A stretch of 64,000 bases of DNA, taken from Bacteroidaceae bacterium. GTDB lineage: Bacteria > Bacteroidota > Bacteroidia > Bacteroidales > Bacteroidaceae. This document shows positions 1 through 9,713 of the stretch, one piece after another (the first letter of the stretch is position 1; each line of letters opens with the position of its first letter). The position numbers were made by a program, and so were the translations under genes. The notes beneath the pieces are model-generated. The model saw nothing but the letters and a program-made list of their open reading frames with translations. It had not been told where the DNA came from and ran no database searches. The DNA is taken from NCBI GenBank assembly GCA_017451645.1, contig JAFTNZ010000013.1, forward strand, positions 1 to 64,000, given 5' to 3'.

Positions 1-83
<83 letters not shown>

Positions 84-94
84 TTTTAAGAGAG

Positions 95-130
95 AGTCCT
101 TGTTCCTCAATGGGAACAGGGACTTTTTTT
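95..130 (+). terminator. Rho-independent terminator of the rRNA operon
   Basis: A 12-13 bp hairpin (arm 95-106, arm 112-124, one G-T pair) is followed directly by seven T. It sits 12 bp after the 5S rRNA, as expected for the end of an rrn operon. Confidence 0.9.
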
Positions 131-173
131 GTAGATAAGAACGAAATAATTTTCTTATGTTGGATATAATTCG

Positions 174-181
174 TTACTTTG
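174..181 (+). promoter_or_regulatory. Possible -7 element for fucI
   Basis: TTACTTTG matches the Bacteroidota -7 consensus TAnnTTTG at all but the second base and lies 43 bp before the fucI start. No clear TTTG is seen at -33, so this promoter may need an activator. That would be plausible for a sugar-inducible gene, but the activator idea is inference. Confidence 0.4.
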
Positions 182-224
182 TATCAAATTTCGCTATAAT
201 AACTTTTATAATAATGCTCTAAAC

Positions 225-2000
225 ATGAAAACTTATCCAAAAATAGGAATCAGACCTACCATTGATGGACGTCAAGGTGGGGTTCGTGAGAGTCTTGAAG
301 AAAAAACAATGAGTTTGGCCAAGGCCGTCGCTACTCTTATTTCTGCCCATGTAAAGAATCCGGATGGTACTGCCGTAGAGTGTGTCATTGCTGACGGAAC
401 TATTGGTAGAGTCGGGGAGACTGAGGCGTGTGCGATGAAGTTTGAGCGTGAAGGCGTAGGTGCAACGATAACTGTTACGTCATGCTGGTGTTATGGCTCA
501 GAAACAATGGATATGCATCCTCACCACCCCAAAGCAGTCTGGGGATTCAATGGAACGGAACGTCCCGGAGCTGTGTATTTGGCAGCGGTATTGGCTGCTC
601 ATGCACAGAAAGGATTACCAGCTTTTGGTATTTATGGGCATGATGTACAAGATTTGGATGACAATACGATTCCAGAGGATGTGGCCGTGAAGATTCTCCG
701 GTGGGCACGTGCAGCTCAGGCGGTCGCTATTATGCGTGGACAGAGTTATCTCTCCATTGGCAGCCAATGTATGGGTATTGCAGGCAGTATCATTGACCAG
801 CAATTTTTTCAGGAATACTTGGGTATGCGTAATGAGAGTGTGGATGAGACTGAAATATTGCGCCGTATAGAAGAAGGTATATACGATCCGGAAGAGTTTG
901 CGAAGGCAATGATTTGGACTGAAAAATACTGTAAATGTAATGAGGGGTGGGATAAGAACCGTCCTGAGAAACAGAAAGACCGTTCGGGTAAGGATGCTGA
1001 TTGGGAATTTGTGGTGAAGATGACTCTCATCATACGTGATTTGATGTTGGGAAATCCTCGATTGCGTGAACTTGGGTATAAAGAAGAGGCCATAGGGCAC
1101 AATGCCATCGCAGCAGGATTCCAAGGGCAGCGTCAATGGACGGACTGGAAACCTAATGGAGATTTTACGGAAGCGTTAATGTGTAGTACATTTGACTGGA
1201 ATGGCATACGTCAGGCTTATGTGCTTGCTACGGAAAATGACGCTTGTAATGGTATTGCTATGCTTTTCGGTAAACTCCTTACAGGTTGTGGCCAGATGTT
1301 TTCGGACGTTCGTACTTACTGGAGTCCCGAGGCTGTGAAGCGTGTGACAGGTAAAGAATTGACAGGTATTGCGGCAGGAGGAATGATTCATCTTATCAAT
1401 TCGGGTGCTACCACGCTTGACGCTACAGGTGCCAGTACCAATGATGCAGGGGAGCCTTGCATGAAACCATTCTGGGAAATGAAAGAAGCAGATGTGGAAG
1501 CCTGTCTGAAAGCTACTAATTGGTTGCCTGCTGACCGTGACTACTTCCGGGGTGGAGGTTTCTCCAGTAATTTCCTCAGTCGTGGTGGTATGCCTGTAAC
1601 CATGAGCCGTCTTAATCTGATAAAGGGGCTTGGTCCCGTCCTGCAAATAGTAGAAGGTTGGACAGCCGATGTTGAACCTGAAATACATGATGCGCTGAAT
1701 AAGCGTACCGATCCTACTTGGCCTACCACTTGGTTTGTGCCACGTCTTGATCCGCAGAAAGCACCCTTTAAAGATGTATATTCTGTAATGAACAACTGGG
1801 GAGCTAATCATGGAGCTATCAGTTACGGTCATATTGGAGCTGATCTGATAACTCTCGCATCCATGTTGCGTATTCCTGTATGTATGCATAATGTTCCTGA
1901 CGAGCAAATTTTCCGTCCTGCAGCTTGGAATGCTTATGGGATGGATAAGGAAGGAGCAGACTATCGTGCATGTGCCACTTACGGACCAATATACAAATAG
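225..2000 (+). CDS. fucI: L-fucose isomerase
   Basis: Cytoplasmic enzyme that interconverts L-fucose and L-fuculose (also D-arabinose and D-ribulose), the first step of fucose catabolism; it is Mn2+-dependent in the known family. The product has 591 residues, the same length as E. coli FucI. The metal-binding residues of that enzyme are in place: Glu337 in TENDACNG, Asp361 in SDVRTYW, and His529 in NHGAIS (E. coli His528). The N-terminus [17 protein letters not shown] is typical of the family. The ATG at 225 is the first in-frame start after the promoter candidate. fucP follows 32 bp downstream, giving an import plus isomerise unit. The kinase and aldolase (fucK, fucA) and a fucR-type regulator are not in this window. 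Confidence 0.96.
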   Translation: MKTYPKIGIRPTIDGRQGGVRESLEEKTMSLAKAVATLISAHVKNPDGTAVECVIADGTIGRVGETEACAMKFEREGVGATITVTSCWCYGSETMDMHPHHPKAVWGFNGTERPGAVYLAAVLAAHAQKGLPAFGIYGHDVQDLDDNTIPEDVAVKILRWARAAQAVAIMRGQSYLSIGSQCMGIAGSIIDQQFFQEYLGMRNESVDETEILRRIEEGIYDPEEFAKAMIWTEKYCKCNEGWDKNRPEKQKDRSGKDADWEFVVKMTLIIRDLMLGNPRLRELGYKEEAIGHNAIAAGFQGQRQWTDWKPNGDFTEALMCSTFDWNGIRQAYVLATENDACNGIAMLFGKLLTGCGQMFSDVRTYWSPEAVKRVTGKELTGIAAGGMIHLINSGATTLDATGASTNDAGEPCMKPFWEMKEADVEACLKATNWLPADRDYFRGGGFSSNFLSRGGMPVTMSRLNLIKGLGPVLQIVEGWTADVEPEIHDALNKRTDPTWPTTWFVPRLDPQKAPFKDVYSVMNNWGANHGAISYGHIGADLITLASMLRIPVCMHNVPDEQIFRPAAWNAYGMDKEGADYRACATYGPIYK

Positions 2001-2032
2001 TCTTTTTTTGTTTTTATCTTATAAAAAGCATT

Positions 2033-3343
2033 ATGTCAGAAAAGAAAAAAACGTTGGTATCCAAGAAATACCTTTTGCCCTTTATCCTTATCACTTCTTT
2101 GTTTGCTTTGTGGGGATTTGCCAATGATATCACAAATCCGATGGTAGCTGCATTTCAGACATTGATGGAACTTTCAGCTGCCAAAGCTTCGCTTATCCAG
2201 TTTGCATTCTATGGAGGATATGCCACCATGGCTATACCTGCAGCCTTGTTTATCCGTAAGTACAGTTATAAGAGCGGTATTTTGCTTGGCTTGGCCTTAT
2301 ATGCTGTGGGTACATTCCTTTTCATTCCTGCGGCAGAGTATCAGAACTTTTCATTTTTCTGCCTCTCTTTGTATATATTGACATTTGGTCTTGCTTTCCT
2401 CGAAACAACGGCCAATCCGTTTATTTTATCATTAGGAGATAAGGCTACTTCAACCCGTCGTCTGAATATGGCTCAAGCTTTTAATCCTGTAGGTTCGTTG
2501 AGTGGTATGGCTGTGGCATCTTTTTTAGTATTGCCCAACTTGATTTCTGACAAACGGGATGCGGCAGGTGAAATAATTTTTGGAACGCTTTCTGAAGCCG
2601 AGAAAGCCGATATCCGTCTGCACGACTTGGCAGTGATACGCGATCCTTATGTAGCATTAGGGTTGGTTGTCATTTGTATATTTGTGGTGATTGCTCTCAC
2701 CAAAATGCCTATGGTGCGCGAGGATGAAAAAGTGACGGATGATGCGCATTCGGTGAAGCAAACACTCTCCAATCTGTGGCATAATGTCACTTACCGTGAA
2801 GGAGTCTTCACACAGATGTGCTATGTGGGTGCTCAGATTATGGTATGGACATTCATCATCCAATATGCCGATCGTTTGGGTATGGACAAGGCTACAGCCC
2901 AGAAGTACAATATTGTTGCCATGTCCCTCAATCTCGCAGGTAGATTTATAGGTACCTATATTATGAAGTTTGTGAATTCACGCCAGTTGCTCACCTGTTT
3001 CGGTGTGGGTGCTTCGGTTTGTACACTGGGTACTATTCTTATCGATGGCATGTGGGGACTCTATCTGTTGGTGCTTATCAGCCTGTTCATGTCCATCATG
3101 TTCCCCTCTATCTATGGTGTCGCTTTGGAGAATGTGGATACGCAGGATACCAAACTGGGTGCAGCTTTCTTGGTAATGGCTATTGTCGGTGGTGCTTTGA
3201 TGCCGCCGCTGCAAGGACTTCTTATTGATCAAGGTACCCTGTTGGGTATGCCGGCTGTGAATGTTTCGTTTGCTCTTCCGCTCATTTGCTTTATTATTGT
3301 TACCATCTATGGTTATCGTACATTGAAGCAACGCGCTGTATAG
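2033..3343 (+). CDS. fucP: L-fucose:H+ symporter, major facilitator superfamily
   Basis: Inner-membrane sugar/proton symporter, 436 residues (E. coli FucP has 438) with about 12 hydrophobic segments. The first segment contains FALWGFANDITNPMV, and LETTANPFILSLGD carries the membrane-embedded Glu typical of FucP. The frame stays open upstream to 1970, inside fucI, but the extra residues are not transporter-like. ATG 2033 gives a normal charged N-terminus (MSEKKKTLVSKK) and is preferred. It is probably co-transcribed with fucI and ended by the hairpin at 3367. Fucose as substrate is inferred from the family and from linkage to fucI. Confidence 0.93.
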   Translation: MSEKKKTLVSKKYLLPFILITSLFALWGFANDITNPMVAAFQTLMELSAAKASLIQFAFYGGYATMAIPAALFIRKYSYKSGILLGLALYAVGTFLFIPAAEYQNFSFFCLSLYILTFGLAFLETTANPFILSLGDKATSTRRLNMAQAFNPVGSLSGMAVASFLVLPNLISDKRDAAGEIIFGTLSEAEKADIRLHDLAVIRDPYVALGLVVICIFVVIALTKMPMVREDEKVTDDAHSVKQTLSNLWHNVTYREGVFTQMCYVGAQIMVWTFIIQYADRLGMDKATAQKYNIVAMSLNLAGRFIGTYIMKFVNSRQLLTCFGVGASVCTLGTILIDGMWGLYLLVLISLFMSIMFPSIYGVALENVDTQDTKLGAAFLVMAIVGGALMPPLQGLLIDQGTLLGMPAVNVSFALPLICFIIVTIYGYRTLKQRAV

Positions 3344-3366
3344 TTGCAGTCATATCCATATCTGTT

Positions 3367-3410
3367 ATCGCTGATGATTAGGACTATCCCTGATCGTCAG
3401 CGATTTTTTT
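3367..3410 (+). terminator. Rho-independent terminator after fucIP
   Basis: A stem of about 16 bp (3367-3382 with 3389-3404, including G-T pairs) starts with ATCGCTGA, closes with TCAGCGAT and runs into seven T. It lies 24 bp after the fucP stop. Confidence 0.88.
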
Positions 3411-3510
3411 GTTGGAGAAGTTATATACGGCCTTTATCTCTCGTTGTCGCGAAGCGAATATAAATTTTGTTAATATTATGCAGGAAGGGATAATTTCAAA
3501 TATTAATCAT

Positions 3511-3518
3511 TATTTTTG
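3511..3518 (+). promoter_or_regulatory. -7 promoter element for the 3579-7814 gene pair
   Basis: TATTTTTG is an exact TAnnTTTG match 60 bp before the next start codon, in an AT-rich intergenic region. No clear -33 TTTG is seen at the usual distance. Confidence 0.55.
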
Positions 3519-3578
3519 TAACTAATTTTTAGGAATCAGGATTTTGAATCGTAAATAAAACAAATAACCGTAGATGTG

Positions 3579-4433
3579 ATGAAGAATTTTTTTGTTTGGA
3601 GAGGGATAATACTTCTCTTTTTGGGATTGCCCTTTGCCGGATTTGCCCAAGATTTGAAGGTCGTTTCATTTGAATTGTTGGACCGGGATATTCTTGCTCG
3701 TGCCAACAAACGTTTTGATGTGAATGATGAACCTTGTGCAGTGGTTAGAGTTTCCGTTCCTGATGCGAAAGATTACACTTTTGGTGGAAATGTCATCGGT
3801 GAGGTTTTGTATCGCCCCGGTGAAGCCATTGTATATATGGCAAATGGTTCAACCAGTCTGAACATTATCAGCGATAAGTTCGGCACCATGAAATATGAGT
3901 TCGGACAACGTCTGAAAGAACAGACAACCTACAAGCTGGTGTTGAAATACGATGCCGCGGGAGCAAATAAAACCCGTACATTGGTGATGCCTGTGGTAGG
4001 AGTTGGCAGTACTCCGTCCTATGGCTTGATGGTGGGTATCGTGAAGAAGTTCGGCGGTTACATCAAAGCCAAGTATAATTTCGCCAACCAGTCAACAGAT
4101 GGAGAATGTACGGGCGAAGGTCTGGATGGGGCTGGTGCTGAATATTGGTTTTCAGGAGAGACCAAAGGCAGTCGTTTGTCCGTTACGGCAGGTGCCATGT
4201 TCCGTTTGGCTAAACCTCTCTATCTTTATGCCGGTGGAGGTTATGGTTATAAGAAATTGGCTTGGGAGACGGTCGATGGTCAGTGGTTAGAGAATGCGGA
4301 CGAGACTTATCAGGGAGTGGAAGCTGAAACGGGTCTTGTGCTACGTCTGAACAATTTTGCTTTGTCAGCAGGTGTGCAGAGCAACAGTTTCAAGTATGCA
4401 GAAGCTACGGTAGGTATCGGCATCATGTTCTAA
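3579..4433 (+). CDS. Secreted PEGA-like / outer-membrane beta-barrel-type protein
   Basis: A 284-residue exported protein. It has a signal peptide (MKNFFVWRGIILLFLGLPFAGFA, then QDLKV). Residues ~25-135 look like the N-terminal module of Bacteroidales PEGA/TPR surface proteins: DLKVVSFELLDRDILAR, then a CAVVRV strand, VIGEVLYRPGEAIVYM and a YKLVLK strand. Residues ~150-284 alternate aromatic and hydrophobic residues in short strands with glycine-rich turns (SYGLMVGIVKKFGGYIKAKY, LYLYAGGGYGYKK) and end in Phe (GIGIMF), as outer-membrane barrels do. A GTG at 3576 is also in frame, but the ATG at 3579 is preferred. The next lipoprotein gene begins 3 bp after the stop, so the two are almost certainly one operon and may work as a barrel/surface-lipoprotein pair. 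The specific function is unknown. Confidence 0.75.
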   Translation: MKNFFVWRGIILLFLGLPFAGFAQDLKVVSFELLDRDILARANKRFDVNDEPCAVVRVSVPDAKDYTFGGNVIGEVLYRPGEAIVYMANGSTSLNIISDKFGTMKYEFGQRLKEQTTYKLVLKYDAAGANKTRTLVMPVVGVGSTPSYGLMVGIVKKFGGYIKAKYNFANQSTDGECTGEGLDGAGAEYWFSGETKGSRLSVTAGAMFRLAKPLYLYAGGGYGYKKLAWETVDGQWLENADETYQGVEAETGLVLRLNNFALSAGVQSNSFKYAEATVGIGIMF

Positions 4434-4436
4434 ATA

Positions 4437-7400
4437 ATGCGAAAGACAATGAAAGTAATAAAGAAATTCCAATATATGTTGCTGCTTGGCGGCATGATGT
4501 TTGCTGCAGCAGCCTGTGAAGAAGAAGAGCCTGTCAATCACACCCCAACTGTAGTGACGGGACAGGCAACAGATGTTTACCGTAAGGGAGCTTTCCTTTC
4601 TGGAAGTATTCAGAATCCGAATGGGGCTGCAATCAAGGAATATGGTATTATGGTCTCTGAATTTGAGAGTATGGCCGAACCTACGGAGTACCGGATGATG
4701 AATAGTCAGAGTTTGCAGACATTCACGCTGGAAGCTGCTGACCTTACTCCTAAGACAGAGTATTTTTATTGTGCCTATGCAAGTAGCGGTGCATCAACGG
4801 TCAAGGGGCAAGTGAAGAACTTTACCACCCCCGAGAGTAATGCTCCCGTATTCGGTGAAGTGGAACTTTCAGGTCTTGGTGCCCAAAGTGTGACAGTTGC
4901 TTCACTGATTCAAGACGATGGGGGAAGCGACATCCTGATGCATGGCTTTTGTTGGAAACTGATTGAGGAGAATGAGGATGCTCCTACGGTGAAGGACAAT
5001 GTGGTGAATGTAGAGATCGGTCCGAAGGAAATTTCTGCAACAGTCAGCGGACTAATGCCAGAGCAGGAGTATCTGGTTTGTCCCTATGGCGTGAACTCGT
5101 CAGGGGTAGGATATGGCCGGGTGGTAAAGTTTTCCACTCTGTCGGCTTCTGCTCCCGTGCTTACGGATATAGAGGCTGTCGATTCTACGGATTTGAGCTA
5201 TACGGTGAAGGCTGTCATCGGTGACAAGGGAAAATCCACCATCACCCGTATAGGTTTCTGCTGGAGTGCAGAAAACAAACTTCCCACGGTAGAAGACCTT
5301 TATTGCGAACTTCCCGATCAATTGGGTGCTTCAACGTTCCAATATACGATAGATAAACTCTCTTATATGACAACCTATTATATCCGTGCGTATGCCGAGA
5401 ATGAACATGGTGTCTCTTATAGCGATGTGTTGGAGTTTACAACGAACTATTCTGGCAAACCGGTGTTGGTTGATGTCACTCCGACAGACTCTACAGTCTT
5501 GGGTGTGGTGATTGAGAGTAAATTGTTTGGTGAAGGAAAATCTCCCGTTTCACGGGCAGGTTTCTGTTGGAGTGAAACTAATCCTGTACCGACAGTGGAA
5601 GATGAAGTTTACGAACAGGCTTCTGTGTCTGTGGGGACTGTTATGAAGCATTCAATAAAAGATCTGAAGCGGGAGACCACCTACTATATTCGTGCTTTTG
5701 CAGAGAATCAGGAAGGGATAGGATACAGTTCTGTGTATGCCTTTACCACAAAGAATCCTGGAGTCGGCATCTACTCTTTGGGTGATTTGATAGCTTTCCG
5801 CGATGCAAGAAATGCCGGACAAAGTGTGGCACAATGGAAAGATAGTGAAGGAGTCATCAATGTATATACAGATATTGATGCCAGTTCGATTGCTCATTGG
5901 GAACCAATAGATAAGATGAATTATGGTGAAACCTTCGAAGGAAACGGGCATGCGATTAGTGGACTTAAGATAGAATATGTGGCTGCAACGACAGAGAAAG
6001 TGGTGCTTTCATTCATAAAGCAGAATTTTGGTGTAATTCGTAATCTTACGGTGGGAGGCCAATATAAATTTGGAGAGCAGTCAAATGGAGAGTGGTATAA
6101 CCTTTATGTCGGTGCCATCTGTGGGGACAATTACAGTATAATCTCAAATTGCATATCCGAGGTAGAAATGCAAGAAATTCTCTATAGCGAAGGTTGTGGC
6201 TCTCGTAATGTCGCAGGAATAGCGTGCACTAATGAAGGTACAATAGAGGAATGTTCTAACAGAGGAAGCCTTACAGCCGTAAGTTGTTATGCATGCGGTA
6301 TAGCAGGTTGGAGTTCTGGTACAGTGCGTTCGTGTAAAAATTATGGGACTATAACCAATGGTTACAGTGCTGGAAGTAGCTCAGGTATATCATCGGACTG
6401 TTCTGAGAATGCCGTTATTGAGGATTGCATCAATTATGGAATCATCAGTGCAGGGAAAGATGGTCGTGTAGCAGGTATCTCAAGTATAATGTCCGCTATT
6501 GTTCGAAAATCGGTCAATGAAGGCGATGTCATTGGAGGTTTTTGCAGAGGTGGTATTGTTGCAGAATGCAATACAGGGGCTGTCCTTTCTGATTGTGTCA
6601 ATAGAGGTGATGTCCGTGCAGACGCGAGTGCTACATGGAACGGATATGGTGGTGGAATTGTAGGGTGGTTGCATGATGGGGTTACTTATGAAAACAATAC
6701 CAACAATGGTACCGTCAATGGGGCGCTTGGTTCGGAAGATAATGCAATAGGTAATGATGAAAGAGCCTATTCCAATCCGGGAATCTATTCATTGGATGAT
6801 TTGGTGGCTTTTCGCGATGCCAAGAACAGTGGGTTGAGCATTACCAAGTGGAAGGATAACAACGGTGTCATCAATATCTATGCTGATATAGATGCCAGCT
6901 CGATTGTTAACTGGAAACCGATTTCTTCTATCTCGGGTTCTGAAATTATAGAGGGTAATGGACACACATTGTCAGGATTGAATTATACGGAGTATTGGGA
7001 CAGATATGACCAATGGGGATTTGTCGCATGGAATGATGGCATAATACGTAATCTGAATATCAGTGCAAACGTTAGTATAAGCGACAAACAGACGGATGGA
7101 AATGGTGGTACCTATGTGACTACTGTAGGAGTGGTCGCAGCTCATTCATATGGAGAAATCGCGTCATGCCAGGTTACGGTAAATAATGCTGTTTATCCAG
7201 TTCATTTCGGTGGTATTGTGGGTTTCAATTTGGGAAAACTACGAGATTGTGTTACAAGGGGAAAAGTGAGTGGCCCTTTGAATTGTGGTGGAATTTGCAT
7301 AACAAACAGTGGCACAATAGATGCTTGTACGAATTATGCATACATCAGTTCGGAACAACTTGATGTTGCGGGCGGTATTGCTTGCTATCAAACAGAAAAT

Positions 7401-7814
7401 GCCGTTATAACCGATTGTGTAAATGAAGGAGACGTGATATATCGCGGACTTCGAAGTTTTCGAGGGTTCGGAGGTATTGTTGGTTGGCAAATGAATGTTT
7501 CTGAAATCAAGGGGTGTACAAATAATGCATCAATTGATGCACATGAAAATGAATATGGTGATGTAGGTGGAATTGTCGGAAAGGGAAATGAAGGTGTTGC
7601 AGATGATGGGTTACCTACAGAGGAAGAACCTGCTCGTACAATTATTGGTTGTAAAAATACGGGTGAAATCTCTGGTGGTGGGAATGTCGGCAACATCTGT
7701 GGAAGTCTTGGTGGAGCAAACTCTACCCTGACAGGCTGCACCTACGGCGGCACTGTCAACGGAGAACCCGGCACGGAGGCCAATGCCATTGGATACGATG
7801 CACGGTATGAGTAA
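4437..7814 (+). CDS. Large surface lipoprotein with fibronectin-like and duplicated GLUG-repeat regions
   Basis: 1,125 residues. A lipoprotein signal peptide ends in FAAAAC, with Cys27 followed by EEEE, an acidic run typical of Bacteroidota surface-export signals. Residues ~35-440 hold about four fibronectin-III-like repeats, each with a GFCWS..PTVED strand and a TTYYIRAYAEN strand. Residues ~444-781 and ~782-1125 are two copies of one unit. Each opens with GIYSLxDLxAFRDA, continues through INxYxDIDASSI and EGNGHxxSGL, runs through GLUG-type turns (GGIVGW, NxGTV) and closes with NAIGxDxR. GLUG repeats form a beta-solenoid and are common in surface adhesins. It lies 3 bp after the PEGA/barrel gene. 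It may bind glycans or host protein; no catalytic motif is seen. Confidence 0.8.
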   Translation: MRKTMKVIKKFQYMLLLGGMMFAAAACEEEEPVNHTPTVVTGQATDVYRKGAFLSGSIQNPNGAAIKEYGIMVSEFESMAEPTEYRMMNSQSLQTFTLEAADLTPKTEYFYCAYASSGASTVKGQVKNFTTPESNAPVFGEVELSGLGAQSVTVASLIQDDGGSDILMHGFCWKLIEENEDAPTVKDNVVNVEIGPKEISATVSGLMPEQEYLVCPYGVNSSGVGYGRVVKFSTLSASAPVLTDIEAVDSTDLSYTVKAVIGDKGKSTITRIGFCWSAENKLPTVEDLYCELPDQLGASTFQYTIDKLSYMTTYYIRAYAENEHGVSYSDVLEFTTNYSGKPVLVDVTPTDSTVLGVVIESKLFGEGKSPVSRAGFCWSETNPVPTVEDEVYEQASVSVGTVMKHSIKDLKRETTYYIRAFAENQEGIGYSSVYAFTTKNPGVGIYSLGDLIAFRDARNAGQSVAQWKDSEGVINVYTDIDASSIAHWEPIDKMNYGETFEGNGHAISGLKIEYVAATTEKVVLSFIKQNFGVIRNLTVGGQYKFGEQSNGEWYNLYVGAICGDNYSIISNCISEVEMQEILYSEGCGSRNVAGIACTNEGTIEECSNRGSLTAVSCYACGIAGWSSGTVRSCKNYGTITNGYSAGSSSGISSDCSENAVIEDCINYGIISAGKDGRVAGISSIMSAIVRKSVNEGDVIGGFCRGGIVAECNTGAVLSDCVNRGDVRADASATWNGYGGGIVGWLHDGVTYENNTNNGTVNGALGSEDNAIGNDERAYSNPGIYSLDDLVAFRDAKNSGLSITKWKDNNGVINIYADIDASSIVNWKPISSISGSEIIEGNGHTLSGLNYTEYWDRYDQWGFVAWNDGIIRNLNISANVSISDKQTDGNGGTYVTTVGVVAAHSYGEIASCQVTVNNAVYPVHFGGIVGFNLGKLRDCVTRGKVSGPLNCGGICITNSGTIDACTNYAYISSEQLDVAGGIACYQTENAVITDCVNEGDVIYRGLRSFRGFGGIVGWQMNVSEIKGCTNNASIDAHENEYGDVGGIVGKGNEGVADDGLPTEEEPARTIIGCKNTGEISGGGNVGNICGSLGGANSTLTGCTYGGTVNGEPGTEANAIGYDARYE

Positions 7815-7850
7815 TCCGAAAACGATAAGAAAGGAATACTGATGATAGTC

Positions 7851-7895
7851 AAGAGGCTTGCCACGGTGTGATTTCGGTGGCAAGCCTCTTGTTGT
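7851..7895 (+). terminator. Terminator-like hairpin after the GLUG lipoprotein gene
   Basis: A near-perfect stem of AAGAGGCTTGCCAC with GTGGCAAGCCTCTT spans about 7851-7890 and is followed by the weakly T-rich GTTGTC. It lies 37 bp after the stop. The T tract is poor, so efficiency is uncertain. Confidence 0.65.
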
Positions 7896-8005
7896 CAACA
7901 GCGTCAAGCATCACTTGTTTTTTCCCTTTTCAACATACTTTAGCCATCAGAAAACCCTTCAGAATGCTAAAAACGTAGTTTGAGTATTAAAAAGAAGGAG
8001 AAAAG

Positions 8006-8037
8006 TTTGGCCGATTCAAAATAAAGCCGTACCTTTG
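8006..8037 (+). promoter_or_regulatory. Promoter of the initiator tRNA gene
   Basis: A full Bacteroidota promoter: -33 TTTG at 8006-8009 and -7 TACCTTTG at 8030-8037 with a 20-bp spacer. The predicted start is about 8044, shortly before the tRNA at 8061. Confidence 0.85.
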
Positions 8038-8060
8038 CACTCGCAAAAAGGAAATAACAT

Positions 8061-8133
<73 letters not shown>

Positions 8134-8136
8134 CAA

Positions 8137-8184
8137 AAGACGGTCTGACAAGTTCACAAGTAACTCGTCAGACCGTCTTCTTTG
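8137..8184 (+). terminator. Terminator of the tRNA-fMet gene
   Basis: A perfect 13-bp stem (8137-8149 with 8167-8179; arm AAGACGGTCTGAC) lies 3 bp after the tRNA and is followed by a T-rich CTTTGTTTATT. The loop is 17 nt. Confidence 0.8.
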
Positions 8185-8242
8185 TTTATTGGTGTATTGG
8201 AGCAAGATTTCCAACGGAGTAGCCAAACAAATCCTGCTTTTT

Positions 8243-8274
8243 CTTGTGTGATATAAAGAAAAACTGTAAATTTG
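8243..8274 (+). promoter_or_regulatory. Promoter of the TetR-fabG unit
   Basis: -33 CTTG at 8243-8246 and -7 TAAATTTG at 8267-8274, spacer 20 bp. The implied start near 8281 rules out the longer in-frame start at 8244 for the TetR gene and supports ATG 8304. Confidence 0.75.
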
Positions 8275-8303
8275 CACAGATTTTTATTGATTGTGCACAT
8301 CTT

Positions 8304-8891
8304 ATGACTGTATCAAAGACAAAAGACCAATTGGTAAATGTTGCCCGTCAGCTGTTTGCGAAAAATGGTGTTGACAATACGACGATGAACGATATAGCTG
8401 TGGCTTCCAAGAAAGGCCGACGAACTCTTTACACCTATTTCAAGAGTAAGGAAGATGTCTATTTCGCTGTGGTTGAGTCGGAGTTGGAGATGCTTTCCCA
8501 AACAATGAAGAAGGTGGCGGCCAAGCCTATTGCGCCGGATGAGAAGATGTTGGAGCTGATATATACTCACTTGGATGCCATCAAGGATGTGGTTTATCGG
8601 AATGGGACGTTACGCGCCGTCTTTTTCCGCGATATATGGAAGGTGACGCGTGCCCGGAAGAATTTTGATAAGAATGAGATTGCCATATTCCGCGCCGTAT
8701 TGACTGAGGCGAAGGAACAGGGGGTGTTTGCCATAGACAATGTCCCTTTGTATGCTGATATTCTCCATTTTTGTGTGAAGGGGATAGAGGTGCCCTATAT
8801 CCGTGGACGTATCGGTGTAGAGTTGGATAGAGCGAGTGTCAAGCGCTACGTGAGGCACATCGTTTTCGGTGCATTGGGAAAGATTTACTGA
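8304..8891 (+). CDS. TetR/AcrR-family transcriptional regulator
   Basis: 195 residues, normal TetR size. Residues ~5-50 form the DNA-binding domain: AARQLFAKNGVDNTTMNDIAVASK, then KGRRTLYTYFKSKEDVY, the recognition-helix segment. The C-terminal ~140 residues are helical and ligand-binding-like without recognisable specificity. ATG 8304 is chosen because the promoter lies between it and the upstream frame opening. fabG starts 67 bp after the stop with no intervening promoter seen, so they are probably co-transcribed. TetR regulators beside fabG often sense acyl-CoA or other lipid signals; that role here is inference. Confidence 0.9.
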   Translation: MTVSKTKDQLVNVARQLFAKNGVDNTTMNDIAVASKKGRRTLYTYFKSKEDVYFAVVESELEMLSQTMKKVAAKPIAPDEKMLELIYTHLDAIKDVVYRNGTLRAVFFRDIWKVTRARKNFDKNEIAIFRAVLTEAKEQGVFAIDNVPLYADILHFCVKGIEVPYIRGRIGVELDRASVKRYVRHIVFGALGKIY

Positions 8892-8958
8892 TTGCAGTCT
8901 TACAGAAACAGAAATACATTACAGATTGAAATAATAACTTGATTAAAAACATTAGATT

Positions 8959-9705
8959 ATGGGATTATTAAGTGGAAAGACAGCCATTGTGACCGGTGCC
9001 GCTCGTGGTATAGGTAAGGCTATTGCGTTGAAATTTGCTTCAGAGGGTGCCAATATCGCGTTTACAGATTTGGTCATCGATGAAAACGGATTGAATACAG
9101 AGAAGGAGATTGCTGCTTATGGTGTGAAGGCGAAAGGATATGCTTCGAATGCTGCCAATTTCGAGGAGACAGAGAAGGTGGTTAACCAGATAAAAGAGGA
9201 TTTCGGTTCTGTGGATATTCTGGTGAACAATGCCGGCATCACCAAAGACGGTCTGATGATGCGTATGAGCGAGGCTCAGTGGGACGCTGTCATTGCAGTG
9301 AACCTGAAGTCAGCCTTCAATTTCATTCATGCTTGTACTCCTATCATGATGCGTCAGAAGTCAGGAAGCATCATCAACATGGCATCTGTCGTAGGTGTTC
9401 ATGGCAATGCCGGTCAAGCCAACTATTCAGCTTCCAAGGCTGGTATGATTGGGTTGGCCAAGTCTATCGCTCAGGAGTTGGGCTCTCGCGGAATCCGTGC
9501 CAATGCCATTGCTCCCGGCTTCATCATTACAGACATGACAGCCAAGTTGAGCGATGAAGTGAAGGCCGAATGGGCCAAGAAGATTCCTCTCCGTCGGGGT
9601 GGAACACCGGAGGATGTGGCTGATGTGGCTACCTTCCTGGCATCAGATATGTCGGCTTATGTGTCTGGTCAGGTGATTCAGGTTGACGGTGGAATGAATA
9701 TGTAA
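8959..9705 (+). CDS. fabG: 3-oxoacyl-[acyl-carrier-protein] reductase
   Basis: A cytosolic NADPH-dependent short-chain dehydrogenase that reduces 3-oxoacyl-ACP in type II fatty acid synthesis. It has 248 residues, the usual FabG length. Visible are the nucleotide-binding TGAARGIGKAIA (residues ~12-23), NNAGITKDGLMMRM typical of FabG proper, the catalytic Ser in INMASVVG, Tyr-x-x-x-Lys in NYSASKAG, and the C-terminal VSGQVIQVDGGMNM. It follows the TetR gene; an inverted repeat and a pseudouridine synthase gene come next. It is a strong FabG match, though other SDRs of this size can act on different substrates. Confidence 0.92.
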   Translation: MGLLSGKTAIVTGAARGIGKAIALKFASEGANIAFTDLVIDENGLNTEKEIAAYGVKAKGYASNAANFEETEKVVNQIKEDFGSVDILVNNAGITKDGLMMRMSEAQWDAVIAVNLKSAFNFIHACTPIMMRQKSGSIINMASVVGVHGNAGQANYSASKAGMIGLAKSIAQELGSRGIRANAIAPGFIITDMTAKLSDEVKAEWAKKIPLRRGGTPEDVADVATFLASDMSAYVSGQVIQVDGGMNM

Positions 9706-9713
9706 GTAATGGT

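Noticed and set aside
8244..8303. Longer N-terminus for the TetR regulator starting at 8244
   Set aside because: The promoter -7 box (8267-8274) lies inside it and the extra 20 residues do not resemble TetR proteins.
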